The notes: generated by a model from the sequence alone, not told the origin. A stretch of 9,669 bases of DNA from Chloroflexota bacterium (GCA_014360745.1 JACIWY010000109.1:1-9669); one strand, 5' to 3'. Shown: positions 1 to 8,069, numbered from the stretch's first letter. Program-made: numbers and translations.

Positions 1-181
1 ACAAGGTATGGTCATGTCGGGCATTAAAGGATAAAGCAATGGGCCTCGCGCTCTGGCGCACAGCCCCGAACCAAGCTACAATCGGGTTAATCCGCCTCGG
101 CGCCCGGCCTCGTTGTAAACATCCTCGTAGGGCAACGATGATCAGAACCAAAACAAGACATATTCTTTTGGGGAGCTCAAC

Positions 182-1366
182 ATGAAGATTACCGACATTC
201 GCATCACCCCACCGCTTGGCCGGCAGAATCGCAATTGGGTGCTGCTCAGGATCGACACCGACGAGGGCCTCTCCGGCCTGGGCGAATGGTCCGCCGGGGC
301 CTCGGCCGGCCAGTTCGAGGGGCTCAAAAGGCGCCTCATCGGCCAGGACCCCCTGAACATCAACCGCCTTTTTTACGACAGCCAGCCCGATCGCGGCCTG
401 TGGTCGATGGGCGGGCTCGGCGCGGGCGTAGAGATAGCCCTCTGGGACTTGATGGGCAAAAAGCTCGGCGTGCCCATGTGGCAGCTCCTGGGAGGCAAGC
501 TGCGCGACAAGATCCGCATCTACTGCGACTGCCACGCCGGCGCCTTCTGGACCGCCGAGGATTACGCTCGGCGCTGGCATAAAGTGCGCGAGACTGGCCG
601 GCTCGATCCGGTCTATGAGCCCTCGGCCTACGTCGAGGCCGCCAAGCGGGTCGCTGCCGAGGGTTTTACCGCCATCAAGTTCGACGTCGACGTGGCCAAC
701 CCTTGGAAGATGGACGCTTACGACCGCTCCGTCAGCCGCCGCGAGCATGAGCACATCATCACCGTGTTGGAAAAGGTGCGCGAGGCCATCGGCCCCTATG
801 TAGATCTCTCGGTGGACCTGCACGGCTCCTTTAACCTGGCCGATGCGCTGCGCATCTGCAAGGACGTCGAGCATCTGGATTTGCTCTGGCTGGAGGACCC
901 GATCCGTTGGGAGTGGGGCAACGTCGAGGCGATGCGCAAGATCTGCATGCAGACCGAGACGCCCATCTGCACCGGCGAGATCTTTTACGGCGCCAAGCTG
1001 CATCGTGACCTCGTTGAGAGCGGGGCCTGCGACATGCTCGAGCCCGATATCCCGCGCAGCGGCGGCCCGATCGAGATTCGCCGCATCGCCGAGCTGGCCG
1101 AGATGCACTATATGTCCATCGCACCGCACAACATGACCAGCACCATCACAGCCATCGCCGCAGCCCATATCTGCTCCACCATCCCCAACTTTTTGGCCCT
1201 GGAATATCATTCGCACAACATCCCCCTATGGAGCGAGATGTTGACGATGGGGCACCCGATTCAGGATGGCTATATCGCCGTGCCCGATGGCCCTGGGCTG
1301 GGCGTCGAATTGGACGAGGAGGCCATCGCCAAACACCTGCCCGAGGGCCAACCCCTCTGGCGCTGA
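182..1366 (+). CDS. Enolase-superfamily (mandelate racemase/muconate lactonizing family) acid-sugar dehydratase
   Basis: A 394-residue cytoplasmic enzyme, the normal length for the family. It probably removes water from a sugar acid by Mg2+-assisted abstraction of the proton next to the carboxylate, giving a 2-keto-3-deoxy acid. Residues 1-115 form the capping domain (TDEGLSGLGE at 26-35, ALWDLMGKKLG at 86-96, LLGGKLRD at 102-109). The rest is the TIM barrel. Visible catalytic positions are K166-F-D168 on strand 2, D212-x-H214, E238 (in WLEDP), E266 (in CTGE), D289, the general base H316 (in APHN) and E341. The D-x-H pair plus the late His is the galactonate/gluconate dehydratase pattern; there is no K-x-K racemase motif. 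The C-terminal PLWR also occurs near the end of galactonate dehydratases. The stretch 119-150 is longer than in E. coli DgoD. The start is set by GGGGAG at 170-175, six bases before ATG. The substrate is unknown. The family call is very sure; dehydratase activity is inferred. Confidence 0.93.
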   Translation: MKITDIRITPPLGRQNRNWVLLRIDTDEGLSGLGEWSAGASAGQFEGLKRRLIGQDPLNINRLFYDSQPDRGLWSMGGLGAGVEIALWDLMGKKLGVPMWQLLGGKLRDKIRIYCDCHAGAFWTAEDYARRWHKVRETGRLDPVYEPSAYVEAAKRVAAEGFTAIKFDVDVANPWKMDAYDRSVSRREHEHIITVLEKVREAIGPYVDLSVDLHGSFNLADALRICKDVEHLDLLWLEDPIRWEWGNVEAMRKICMQTETPICTGEIFYGAKLHRDLVESGACDMLEPDIPRSGGPIEIRRIAELAEMHYMSIAPHNMTSTITAIAAAHICSTIPNFLALEYHSHNIPLWSEMLTMGHPIQDGYIAVPDGPGLGVELDEEAIAKHLPEGQPLWR

Positions 1367-1396
1367 GCATCGTTCAGCCTGCCCCGACCTTTCCCC

Positions 1397-1428
1397 CGAT
1401 GGCCGGCCCACATCGTAGCCGGCCATCG
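1397..1428. repeat. 11-bp inverted repeat (hairpin) downstream of the first dehydratase gene
   Basis: CGATGGCCGGC (1397-1407) and GCCGGCCATCG (1418-1428) are perfect reverse complements around a 10-base loop. The element starts about 30 bases after the stop codon of the 182-1366 gene. It could end or stabilise that transcript, but no T-run follows on either strand, so it is not a textbook intrinsic terminator. It could also be a copy of a dispersed palindromic element or a protein-binding site. Confidence 0.6.
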
Positions 1429-1480
1429 ACACACCTGGCTACGAAATGGGAGCGCGGGAGTCTTTACCCATAACAAACCA

Positions 1481-1509
1481 TTGACCACCGGCCCGTTTTG
1501 ACGTATACC
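1481..1509 (+). promoter_or_regulatory. Candidate sigma70-type promoter for the NIPSNAP gene
   Basis: TTGACC at 1481-1486 matches the -35 consensus at five of six positions. TATACC at 1504-1509 matches the -10 consensus at four of six. The spacer is exactly 17 bases. Transcription would begin near 1516, leaving a short leader that still holds the strong ribosome site AAAGGAG (1528-1534). This suggests that the NIPSNAP gene can be expressed separately from the dehydratase gene upstream, from which it is 174 bases away. No start site has been measured, and promoter consensus in this lineage is assumed. Confidence 0.45.
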
Positions 1510-1540
1510 ACGCCCATCTCGAATCCGAAAGGAGCACACC

Positions 1541-1861
1541 ATGTTTTTCGAACTACGCGAATACCGCTGCAAGCCCGGCCAGCGCGACAGATGGGTTCGC
1601 TTCATGGAAGAGGTAATCATCCCCTATCAGATTTCGAAAGGGATGGTCGTCGTAGGCAGCTTTGTGGGCGAAGAGGAAGACGACCTCTACATCTGGATTC
1701 GCCGTTTTGACAGCGAGGAGCAGCGCCAACAGCTCTACGAAGCGGTCTATCAAAGCGACTATTGGAAAAACGTCATCTCTCCGCAGGTGCCGGAGATGAT
1801 GGACCGCGAGAGGATCGTCGTCAGGCGCATCGTGCCCACCCCCAAGTCGGTCATCCGCTGA
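1541..1861 (+). CDS. NIPSNAP-family small protein
   Basis: A 106-residue soluble protein, about the size of a single NIPSNAP domain (a ferredoxin-like fold that usually dimerises). The family signature is visible. It opens with FELREYRCKPGQ (3-14), continues through a helix with RWVRFMEEVIIP, has a middle strand pair ending in LYIWIRRFDSEEQR (residues about 49-62), then an aromatic helix with SDYWK, and closes with ERIVVRRIVPTP. Bacterial NIPSNAP proteins have no well-defined biochemical role. Some relatives in the wider dimeric alpha-beta barrel group are small oxygenases or decarboxylases. ATG follows AAAGGAG (1528-1534) at six bases, so the start is firm. It sits between two sugar-acid dehydratase genes, which hints at an accessory role in the same catabolism, but that link rests on position only. 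Confidence 0.85.
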   Translation: MFFELREYRCKPGQRDRWVRFMEEVIIPYQISKGMVVVGSFVGEEEDDLYIWIRRFDSEEQRQQLYEAVYQSDYWKNVISPQVPEMMDRERIVVRRIVPTPKSVIR

Positions 1862-1865
1862 GGAA

Positions 1866-1897
1866 AAAGCCTGGCGACCTTATAGCCGCCAGGCTTT
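1866..1897. terminator. Bidirectional intrinsic terminator between convergent genes
   Basis: AAAGCCTGGCG (1866-1876) and CGCCAGGCTTT (1887-1897) form a perfect 11-bp stem with a 10-base loop. On the - strand the stem runs into five Ts (complement of 1864-1868), which makes a good terminator for the dehydratase gene coming from the right. On the + strand the run is only three Ts, so termination of the NIPSNAP gene should be weaker. The TAA stop of the - strand gene (1896-1898) overlaps the stem. Confidence 0.85.
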
Positions 1898-3074
1898 ACC
1901 GTCCGAGATGGATCCTGGGGCAACGCCCCACCACTTCTTCGTTTAAGGTGACACCCAGGCCCGGCGAGGTCGGCACCGGCATACGGCTGAGTTTGATCTG
2001 CTTTTCCAACGGCTCGTTCACCACATCGTAGGTGATGTCGGGCCGATCGCCTACCGTCTCTTGGATGATGAAATTGGTGATGCAGGCATCCACCTGCACC
2101 GCCGCCGCCGTGGCGATGGGCCCATGGCAGTTGTGCGGCTGAATGTGCAGATCATGGGTCTCGGCATAGGCGGCGATCTTTTTCAGCTCTGTGATGCCGC
2201 CGGCCAAGCCCACATCGGGCTGCAAGACGTCCAAGACTTGGCCCTCAATATACTCGCGAAAGCCATAGCGGGTGTAGAGCCGTTCGCCGGCTGCGATAGG
2301 GATACGAACGTTCTCCGCCACTTTGCGCATACACTCGACGTTCATGGCATCCACCGGCTCTTCGTAAAAAAAGGGGTGTAGCTCTTCTAAACGCCGCCCC
2401 ATCTCGATGGCCGAGGTGACCCCGAACCAGCCGTGACATTCGACCATGATGTCGACCTGGGGCCCCACCGCCTCGCGCACCGCTGCCACGCGAGCATAGC
2501 CCAGATCAGCCCGCTCCGGCTCTAACAGGCGCTCGTGCTGCCCCAACTTGCCCCCGGGCGGGGAGCCAAAAGGATTGAACTTGAGTGCGTCGTAGCCCAG
2601 CTCGACCACCTGCGCCGCCGCACGGGCAAATTCCTGGGGCGTCACCGGCGACCACCCCTTGTTGTGCTTCCATTCATCGCCATACCAACCGTTGGCATAG
2701 ACGCGCACCTCGTCGCGGGTCTTGCCGCCCAGTAACTCATAGATAGGCTGCCCCAGGGCCTTACCCTTGATATCCCATAGCGCCATATCGATAGTGCTCA
2801 TCCCTCCATAGACGACGGTGCCCCCGCCCTGTCCCCAAAACGTGCGCCGAAAAAGGGTATGCCACATCTGTTCGATGCGCAGCGGGTCAGCGCCGAGCAC
2901 ACACTCCTCCAGCATGTCCTGAAGCATACCGATGGCCGCCCGGCGCCCTGTGCCATAGGCGAGGGCAAACTCGCCCAGGCCATAGATGCCCTCATCGGTG
3001 ATCAACTTGAGGATAATGGGCGGCTTGAAGCGATGCAGATCGACATCGATAATATCGGCAGCGATAATGCGCAT
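1896..3074 (-). CDS. Enolase-superfamily dehydratase, galactonate dehydratase-like
   Basis: A 392-residue cytoplasmic enzyme resembling D-galactonate dehydratase (DgoD), expected to turn an aldonic acid into a 2-keto-3-deoxy acid. Capping-domain marks are TDEGIYGLGE (26-35), ALWDIKGKALG (98-108) and ELLGGKTRDEV (113-123). In the barrel I see K165-F-N167, E212-C-H214, E239 (in EEPV), E264 (in AAGERLYTR), D287 followed by AGGITE, H314 (in QPHNCHGPI) and E339. H214 and H314 match the acid/base histidines of DgoD. The first metal ligand is Glu212, where DgoD has Asp. An insertion at about 129-145 (Trp/Gly-rich) and one at 170-190 are longer than in DgoD and could shape the substrate pocket. GGAGGTA (complement of 3082-3088) lies seven bases before ATG. 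The gene lies 87 bases after the glycosyltransferase operon on the same strand, with no clear terminator between. The exact substrate is not established. Confidence 0.92.
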   Translation of the reverse strand: MRIIAADIIDVDLHRFKPPIILKLITDEGIYGLGEFALAYGTGRRAAIGMLQDMLEECVLGADPLRIEQMWHTLFRRTFWGQGGGTVVYGGMSTIDMALWDIKGKALGQPIYELLGGKTRDEVRVYANGWYGDEWKHNKGWSPVTPQEFARAAAQVVELGYDALKFNPFGSPPGGKLGQHERLLEPERADLGYARVAAVREAVGPQVDIMVECHGWFGVTSAIEMGRRLEELHPFFYEEPVDAMNVECMRKVAENVRIPIAAGERLYTRYGFREYIEGQVLDVLQPDVGLAGGITELKKIAAYAETHDLHIQPHNCHGPIATAAAVQVDACITNFIIQETVGDRPDITYDVVNEPLEKQIKLSRMPVPTSPGLGVTLNEEVVGRCPRIHLGR

Positions 3075-3161
3075 GGCGGCCTACCTCCGCAATTATCTGT
3101 AGTTGAGCCTTCCAAGCTCGTTTTTACGTTTTAAAATCACGCCTTGGGAAACGCGAGCACT

Positions 3162-5723
3162 TTAGGGAGCCGGCATCTTGCCGGCAATCTCGATCTCGCC
3201 CAAAACGACATCACGGCCGGCCCACAAGATAGGCCCTCGTGACAGAGGCGAGAACCGTCCCCGAATGGGATCGTACAGCAGCAAATGCAGTGTGTGGCGG
3301 CCCGAGGGCGCGTCGTCGGGGATCGGGATATAAAAGATGCCACTCACCATCTGGCCGCTCTTCCAGAGCGAGGTGCCTAGCTCTGTGCCACAAGGAGGGT
3401 GCTCCGTGGTGCGCCAAACTACGCCGCTCTGATCTTGCCAGTTGAGGACCACACGATAATCCGTGTGGATCGGGCGTTTGACGCGCCAAAAGAGCCGCAC
3501 AACAAGGCCCTCGCCCGCTTTTACCATGGTAGGCGAGAGGTGCCAGGCCTCTAGATCGAGCTGCCCTGCGAATTTGGGCGGCCACCATACGCGCCGTACG
3601 CCGGATGGTAGTAGATCATCGCGCGGCAAAGGCCCTACCGGCCAGTCGATGGGCACGAGGCCCAAGCTCCAACAAGGGAGGGGCCCCGCTGCCGCGTCGA
3701 TGAAGGATAAAGGCTCGCCGCTTTGTGCCTCATAGAGCCAGAGCTGGAGCTCGTAGAAGCCCGGCGGCGTGCCATATGGCACCTGCACATCGGCTTCCCA
3801 GCGCACCACGCGACCAGGCGGCCATTGGGTGGTTGGGTAGTACATAAAGGGCTCGCGGTCGCGCTGCGCCCACACGATCCCGTCGCGCACCAGGCGCATT
3901 GAGACCTTGTAATTCGCCAGAGGGCGAAGCACGCGCGTATCCACCCGCACCGAGACTACCTTGCCTGCCGGAACACCCATCGCAGCGAGCGGCAAGCGTT
4001 CGGCAAGCAACCCGGCGGCCTGGGCGGCGGTTATTTGTTGCGCCTCTCCGCGCGAATCCCAGTAACGCACGGCATAGTCCGTCACCGCCAGGCTCTCGCC
4101 GAATCTCCCGCGCGCTTCCGCGCCTCTTTCCTGATCCTGCAACGGAGATCGGCCGAGCCTAGCCTCCACGGCCAGATAAGCCCCCGAGCTGGGATAGCCC
4201 CGATGCAGCAATTCTAACGTTTCCTTGCCCATCCAGCGGCGCACACGTTCCTGCGGGTCGGAGAGCTGTACCCGTCCGCGCACGAACCAGATGCGATCGT
4301 AGGCATAGGCGATGCGCCCCAACTCTCGCTCAAGACGCTCCTCCGTCCAGCCACCTTCCGGTACTCCTAGGATGGGCAAAGGCCCTTTGTAGTAATGCTT
4401 CAGAGCCGGGACGCTCTCCGGGCCAGCCACAACGATGACGTCGCCCACGCGCTCATTCTCGGCAATGAGCTGGGCGATGCCCCGATACTCCTCCTTGCGT
4501 TGATAGTGCTCATGAAACTGATAGCGCCCAATGGAAAGGCCCATCCCTGCGATCACCACAAGGAGCATAACGGCGCCCGGCAAACGCCGCCAGCGCAACC
4601 AAGCCTCAAGACCAAAGGCCATACCCACGTAATAAGCCGAACTACCGATGATAGCATAGCGGCTGTTGGTGTACAGCGGCACGAGGAACGAAAGCCCCCA
4701 CAACATGAGGATGGGAAAAAGCCCCAGGCCAAGGAGCAAGATCAGCCCCGCTCGGTCTCTGCTCTGGGCCAAGGGCGAACTCGGCCGGCGGGCACGCCGA
4801 TAAAGGGCCAGAACACCCAAAACAAAAAGGGCAACCAGGAGGATGTCCAGGGGCCAAACCTGACGAAGGTTCACCGAGAGGCCCAGGTTGAACGAATTCA
4901 ACACATCCACCATCATCACATCCAGCGGCACATACTCGCGAGAGCTGCGCAGCGCGGGCAGCAGAGCCAGCACCCTATGACCGGCGAGAATTAAGGCCAC
5001 CAGGAGAAGGGGAAAAAGCCACCAACGGCTCAGGGGGCGCATCTTCGCAGCGCATGGCGCATCTGCCGGCCCGCGTTCGGCATGGCGGCGATACCACGAG
5101 GACACGAGGAGCATCCCGTTGGCCGGCAAAGTGAGAACGAACAGATAATGGCTGGCGATGCCGGCCAAAGCAGCCAGGACAAAACCGCCCAACCAGGGCC
5201 ATCCTCCGCCATCCAGCTCACGCCACAGGCAGTAAAAGGCCAAGAGCGCCAGCAGGGCAACGAGCGTGTACATGCGCGCCTCTTGCGCATACCAAAGGTA
5301 AAAGGGCGACAGCGCCCCCAACAGGGCGGCCAAACTCCCAACCCGTGGCGAATGCAGCCGGCGGCCCACGGCATACAACAGCGAAACAAGCAAGGTAGCC
5401 GCAACTGCTGAGGGGAAACGTAGAACCAGATCGCTTTCGCCGGCCAAGCGGATCACGGCGTGTAGCAACAAGAAATAGAGCGGCGGATGTTGATCGACGG
5501 TGCGAATACCGGCAAAGTCGATGCGATTGCTCAGAATATAGGCAACATCTTGTTGGGCACGATACAGGCTGAGGCTCTCATCCCACCAGATGCTTCTGGC
5601 ATCGATGCGCCACATGAAAAGGGCAAAGGCCAGCAAGGTAAGCGCCAGGACGCCCATACTCCTTGCCCCCGAACGCCCTTTTGCCCCCGTCGTGCCTTGC
5701 GAGACCACGCATCGATCGGCCAT
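3162..5723 (-). CDS. GT-C membrane glycosyltransferase (GT39/ArnT-like) with C-terminal beta modules
   Basis: An 853-residue integral membrane protein, predicted to move a sugar from a polyprenyl-phosphate donor to an acceptor outside the membrane. About 10-12 membrane segments fill residues 22-400. The first outer loop carries WWDES (46-50), whose D48/E49 match the catalytic acidic site of GT-C enzymes. It also has DQHPPLYF (77-84), FYLWYAQEARMY (141-152) and NSRY (353-356), all GT39-like. A soluble part follows (about 410-520, DVIVVAGPES at 428-437). Then come two beta-rich modules, about 585-680 (PTTQWPPG at 630-637) and about 715-825 (SLWKSG at 785-790, LLYDP at 815-819). I chose the ATG at 5723 because it lies two bases after the stop of the upstream gene, suggesting coupled translation. 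The open frame extends upstream to 5834, but that stretch overlaps the neighbour and looks non-coding. A later ATG at 5657 (residue 23), just before the first membrane segment, has AAGGAG only one base away and remains possible. Sugar and acceptor are unknown. Confidence 0.85.
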   Translation of the reverse strand: MADRCVVSQGTTGAKGRSGARSMGVLALTLLAFALFMWRIDARSIWWDESLSLYRAQQDVAYILSNRIDFAGIRTVDQHPPLYFLLLHAVIRLAGESDLVLRFPSAVAATLLVSLLYAVGRRLHSPRVGSLAALLGALSPFYLWYAQEARMYTLVALLALLAFYCLWRELDGGGWPWLGGFVLAALAGIASHYLFVLTLPANGMLLVSSWYRRHAERGPADAPCAAKMRPLSRWWLFPLLLVALILAGHRVLALLPALRSSREYVPLDVMMVDVLNSFNLGLSVNLRQVWPLDILLVALFVLGVLALYRRARRPSSPLAQSRDRAGLILLLGLGLFPILMLWGLSFLVPLYTNSRYAIIGSSAYYVGMAFGLEAWLRWRRLPGAVMLLVVIAGMGLSIGRYQFHEHYQRKEEYRGIAQLIAENERVGDVIVVAGPESVPALKHYYKGPLPILGVPEGGWTEERLERELGRIAYAYDRIWFVRGRVQLSDPQERVRRWMGKETLELLHRGYPSSGAYLAVEARLGRSPLQDQERGAEARGRFGESLAVTDYAVRYWDSRGEAQQITAAQAAGLLAERLPLAAMGVPAGKVVSVRVDTRVLRPLANYKVSMRLVRDGIVWAQRDREPFMYYPTTQWPPGRVVRWEADVQVPYGTPPGFYELQLWLYEAQSGEPLSFIDAAAGPLPCWSLGLVPIDWPVGPLPRDDLLPSGVRRVWWPPKFAGQLDLEAWHLSPTMVKAGEGLVVRLFWRVKRPIHTDYRVVLNWQDQSGVVWRTTEHPPCGTELGTSLWKSGQMVSGIFYIPIPDDAPSGRHTLHLLLYDPIRGRFSPLSRGPILWAGRDVVLGEIEIAGKMPAP
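3169..3185 (-). repeat. Short perfect hairpin at the 3' end of the glycosyltransferase gene
   Basis: GCCGGCA (3169-3175) and TGCCGGC (3179-3185) pair perfectly with a 3-base loop. They lie in the last codons before the TAA stop of the 3162-5723 gene. No T-run follows on the - strand, so this may slow or protect transcripts rather than end them. It is short enough to be chance in GC-rich coding DNA. Confidence 0.4.
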
Positions 5724-5725
5724 CG

Positions 5726-8044
5726 CTACGGAGCCCCGATCTCGATGCCGTCGATGGTCACAAAGGTCGCCGGGGCGCCCTCCCCTGTCGAGCCGCCGGA
5801 GGTGATAGGCAGCCGTTCGCCAGTCTGCAGCCAATATAAGCCGATGCGCAATTGATAGGCGCCTGGGGGCAAATCGCCCGGCAAGGCCAGCACATGCGCA
5901 TCGCGCACTTGATCCCCAACACGCCAGAAATGCGTGGGATAATCGCCCTGCAAAGGTTCTTCGTCCACCTGCGCGACCATCGCGCCCTGCTCGTTGACCA
6001 GATGAATAAACACCGTATAGTCGCGCTCCATGGGCTTTAGCGCTTGCCAGTAGAGGGTTATCGGCATATCGGAGCCCGGCCGGGCCACGGAGGGCTCCAG
6101 GTCATAACCGAGCAGGGCAACGTGCTCACCCCAGGTGGCCGTCAAGGCGTTCGTCGGCCGGTATTCGGGCGGTATAGATGGCGTGACGCGCACATGGGCG
6201 ATGGCAGGCTTGATGCCGATATACCGCCCGCGAGCATCGGTTGCGGGGAGATAGGCCGCCATCGAAGGACACCCCAAATAAACTCCCACCCACACAGTAG
6301 CTGCCACGGGGGCCTCGGCATCCGCGGGAATTGGCAGTCGATAGGTATCCACAATTACTTGGCCCGGGAGCCATAGACGGGCGGGCAAGTTCCCTCCTCC
6401 CGGGTGCGTATCCAAGCGATGGAAGAGCCGCCCTTGGCGCCCGTGAAGGGTTATCGAAACGGAGCAATCGAAGCGCATGCGTTGTCGGGCCAACCAATAG
6501 AGCGTTATCTCTAGCGATTGCCCCGGGTGCGCGTCGCCCTCGGTTTTGTAGCCGATCAGAAAAGGACCCTCGACAAAAGAGATGTGGAGATCGCCGATCG
6601 TCTGGGGCACTTCTTCCAGCGTAAGGGTTTTGGGCTGCGCATACGTTGCCGCAATATAGCGCGTAGGTGTGAACCACGCGGCGACACCCAGCACAACCAC
6701 GGCCAACAGGATGATAAGCCACCCTCGTTGTGCCAAAGGCCACGCCGTCAAGCCGATACAAAGTAATAGAGAAAGAGGCGCAACGCCCCAGAAACGATCT
6801 CCCCAGACTGGCCAGCCACCGAGCAGGAGGGCCGCTATGGTCAGCACCACCCAAAGAATCGGCAAAACGCCCCCGGCCCCTACCTCCAACGCCAGGCGTC
6901 GCCTGCGCCAGTAATTGCGTGCCAAAAGCAACAACCAGCCCGTAATGCCAAGGATCCACAAGACTTGGATAGCTACATAATAGAGCTCATCGGCGCGGAC
7001 GTTGTGCCAGCCAAAAGCGCCCCAATAGGAGATCAACACACGATAACCTTCAGTCCCTAGGAGCTCTAACCCCTCTCGCAAGCTTGGAATCGATGCCAAG
7101 AGCGCCAGATCGACGATCGGGGCGGGCGGCTCACCACGAACGACTCGGGGCACATACCACCACCCGGCGACAGCCGCCAAAGCGGCCAGCCAGGCCAATA
7201 GAGGTACAAGCCGCTGGGGCCGAGGGGGTGCCTGAGCGCGACGCCCTAACAACAGCAAGAGGGTCACCAAAGCCATGACGATGGCGATCCATCCGGCGGG
7301 TTCCGTCAGCGCTGCCAACCCGGCCAGCAAACCCAGCAATGCCGCATAGCGCCATGAAACGCTTCCCGCCCGCAACGCACGCGCACAGATCAAGCCGACC
7401 AAGCTGATCCATAATGTGCCCAGCGCGGCAGGGCCGGCCGTCGCACTGACAAAGAGAAACTGTGGGTTGAGCGCCACGCACAGAGCGGTGCCCCAAGCGA
7501 GGCCGTCCCTTTGCGGCATCAGTTGGCGAGCAAGCCCCCAGGCACACAACACGGTGCCACCGCCGAACAACAGCCCCAACAAACGCAGGATATAGAGCCG
7601 GGTCACCGCTCCGCCGGCTAAGGGGTCTGCTCGCTGGAGATGCAGCACAGCATTCTGCTCTCGATAGGCGTCTAGGGAGCCGAGTTGCGCCAAAGGGTTA
7701 GGAGTAAGCGGCTCAAATGGCACGTTGTCCCGGATCCAACGGGTGATCAACGCACCTACCCAATAATACAGCGGAGGATGTCCATCGGCGACGGGAGCCC
7801 AGCGGATGCAAGCACTTGGAGCCACCAAGGGCTGCCTGTGGCCCAAGGTGCTTTCGACACGCAAATAATGTTGGGGCTCGTCCTGCGCCTCAAAAGGGGG
7901 CGTGGCCAACAGGAAACGCGCTCCCATCAAGAGCCAGACCAGTGCCAAAAGCCCTACGCCCCAGTTCCGTGCCAGGCCGTCAAGACCGCGACGGGGCCTG
8001 GTCAAATGGCGCCGTAAGCGATGACGAAGCGATTGTGTTGGCAT
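5726..8044 (-). CDS. DUF2142-like GT-C membrane protein with two C-terminal beta modules
   Basis: A 772-residue predicted membrane glycosyltransferase. The N-terminus is strongly basic (RHRLRRHLTRPRR, 7-19), consistent with a cytoplasmic start. About ten to eleven membrane segments follow up to residue 459. The first outer loop holds PPFEAQDEPQHY (49-60), the acidic GT-C/DUF2142 motif, then GHPPLYY (88-94). NPQFLFVSAT (193-202) and ISYWGAFGW (338-346) also fit DUF2142, though the Asn/Asp residues that often follow the former are replaced by AGPAA. Residues 460-772 should be outside the membrane and contain two related beta-rich modules: about 484-595 (TLYW 514-517, LWLPG 557-561, VGVY 586-589) and about 640-748 (GYDL, TLYW 663-666, PTHFWRVG 703-710, GLYW 735-738). 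The ATG start has AGAGG directly against it, a poor ribosome-site distance, so translation may depend on the gene 25 bases upstream. Donor and acceptor are unknown; involvement in envelope polysaccharide assembly is inferred. Confidence 0.83.
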   Translation of the reverse strand: MPTQSLRHRLRRHLTRPRRGLDGLARNWGVGLLALVWLLMGARFLLATPPFEAQDEPQHYLRVESTLGHRQPLVAPSACIRWAPVADGHPPLYYWVGALITRWIRDNVPFEPLTPNPLAQLGSLDAYREQNAVLHLQRADPLAGGAVTRLYILRLLGLLFGGGTVLCAWGLARQLMPQRDGLAWGTALCVALNPQFLFVSATAGPAALGTLWISLVGLICARALRAGSVSWRYAALLGLLAGLAALTEPAGWIAIVMALVTLLLLLGRRAQAPPRPQRLVPLLAWLAALAAVAGWWYVPRVVRGEPPAPIVDLALLASIPSLREGLELLGTEGYRVLISYWGAFGWHNVRADELYYVAIQVLWILGITGWLLLLARNYWRRRRLALEVGAGGVLPILWVVLTIAALLLGGWPVWGDRFWGVAPLSLLLCIGLTAWPLAQRGWLIILLAVVVLGVAAWFTPTRYIAATYAQPKTLTLEEVPQTIGDLHISFVEGPFLIGYKTEGDAHPGQSLEITLYWLARQRMRFDCSVSITLHGRQGRLFHRLDTHPGGGNLPARLWLPGQVIVDTYRLPIPADAEAPVAATVWVGVYLGCPSMAAYLPATDARGRYIGIKPAIAHVRVTPSIPPEYRPTNALTATWGEHVALLGYDLEPSVARPGSDMPITLYWQALKPMERDYTVFIHLVNEQGAMVAQVDEEPLQGDYPTHFWRVGDQVRDAHVLALPGDLPPGAYQLRIGLYWLQTGERLPITSGGSTGEGAPATFVTIDGIEIGAP

Positions 8045-8069
8045 CCTCTATGCTCAGCGTCGGGCTTGT

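Noticed and set aside
113..142. TTGTAA and GATGAT with 18-base spacing as a promoter for the first dehydratase gene
   Set aside because: Only about four of six matches in each box and a long spacer; no better than chance.
1..181. Open frame from position 3 to 184, and a second frame ending in TAA near 34, as possible tails of an upstream gene
   Set aside because: The translated residues are basic and low in pattern, with no recognisable domain, and the first one runs into the dehydratase start. A real gene end cannot be told from chance with so little sequence.
3075..3161. AT-rich gap before the second dehydratase gene with GATAAT on the - strand (complement of 3092-3097) as a -10 box
   Set aside because: Transcription would start inside the ribosome site, and no -35 box lies at a fitting distance. 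The gene may use another promoter here or be read from the operon upstream.
4395..4994. 199-residue + strand open frame opposite the glycosyltransferase gene
   Set aside because: It is rich in His, Gln and Lys with no domain pattern, and lies wholly antisense to a clear membrane-protein gene.
5119..5168. 10-bp inverted repeat TTGGCCGGCA/TGCCGGCCAA with a 30-base spacer
   Set aside because: It lies inside a membrane-segment coding region of the glycosyltransferase gene, and a match of this size at such spacing is expected by chance in GC-rich DNA.
6126..6959. 277-residue - strand open frame in another phase of the DUF2142-like gene
   Set aside because: Its composition (Arg/Gly/Ser-rich) is typical of a shadow frame, and the real frame has the recognisable motifs.
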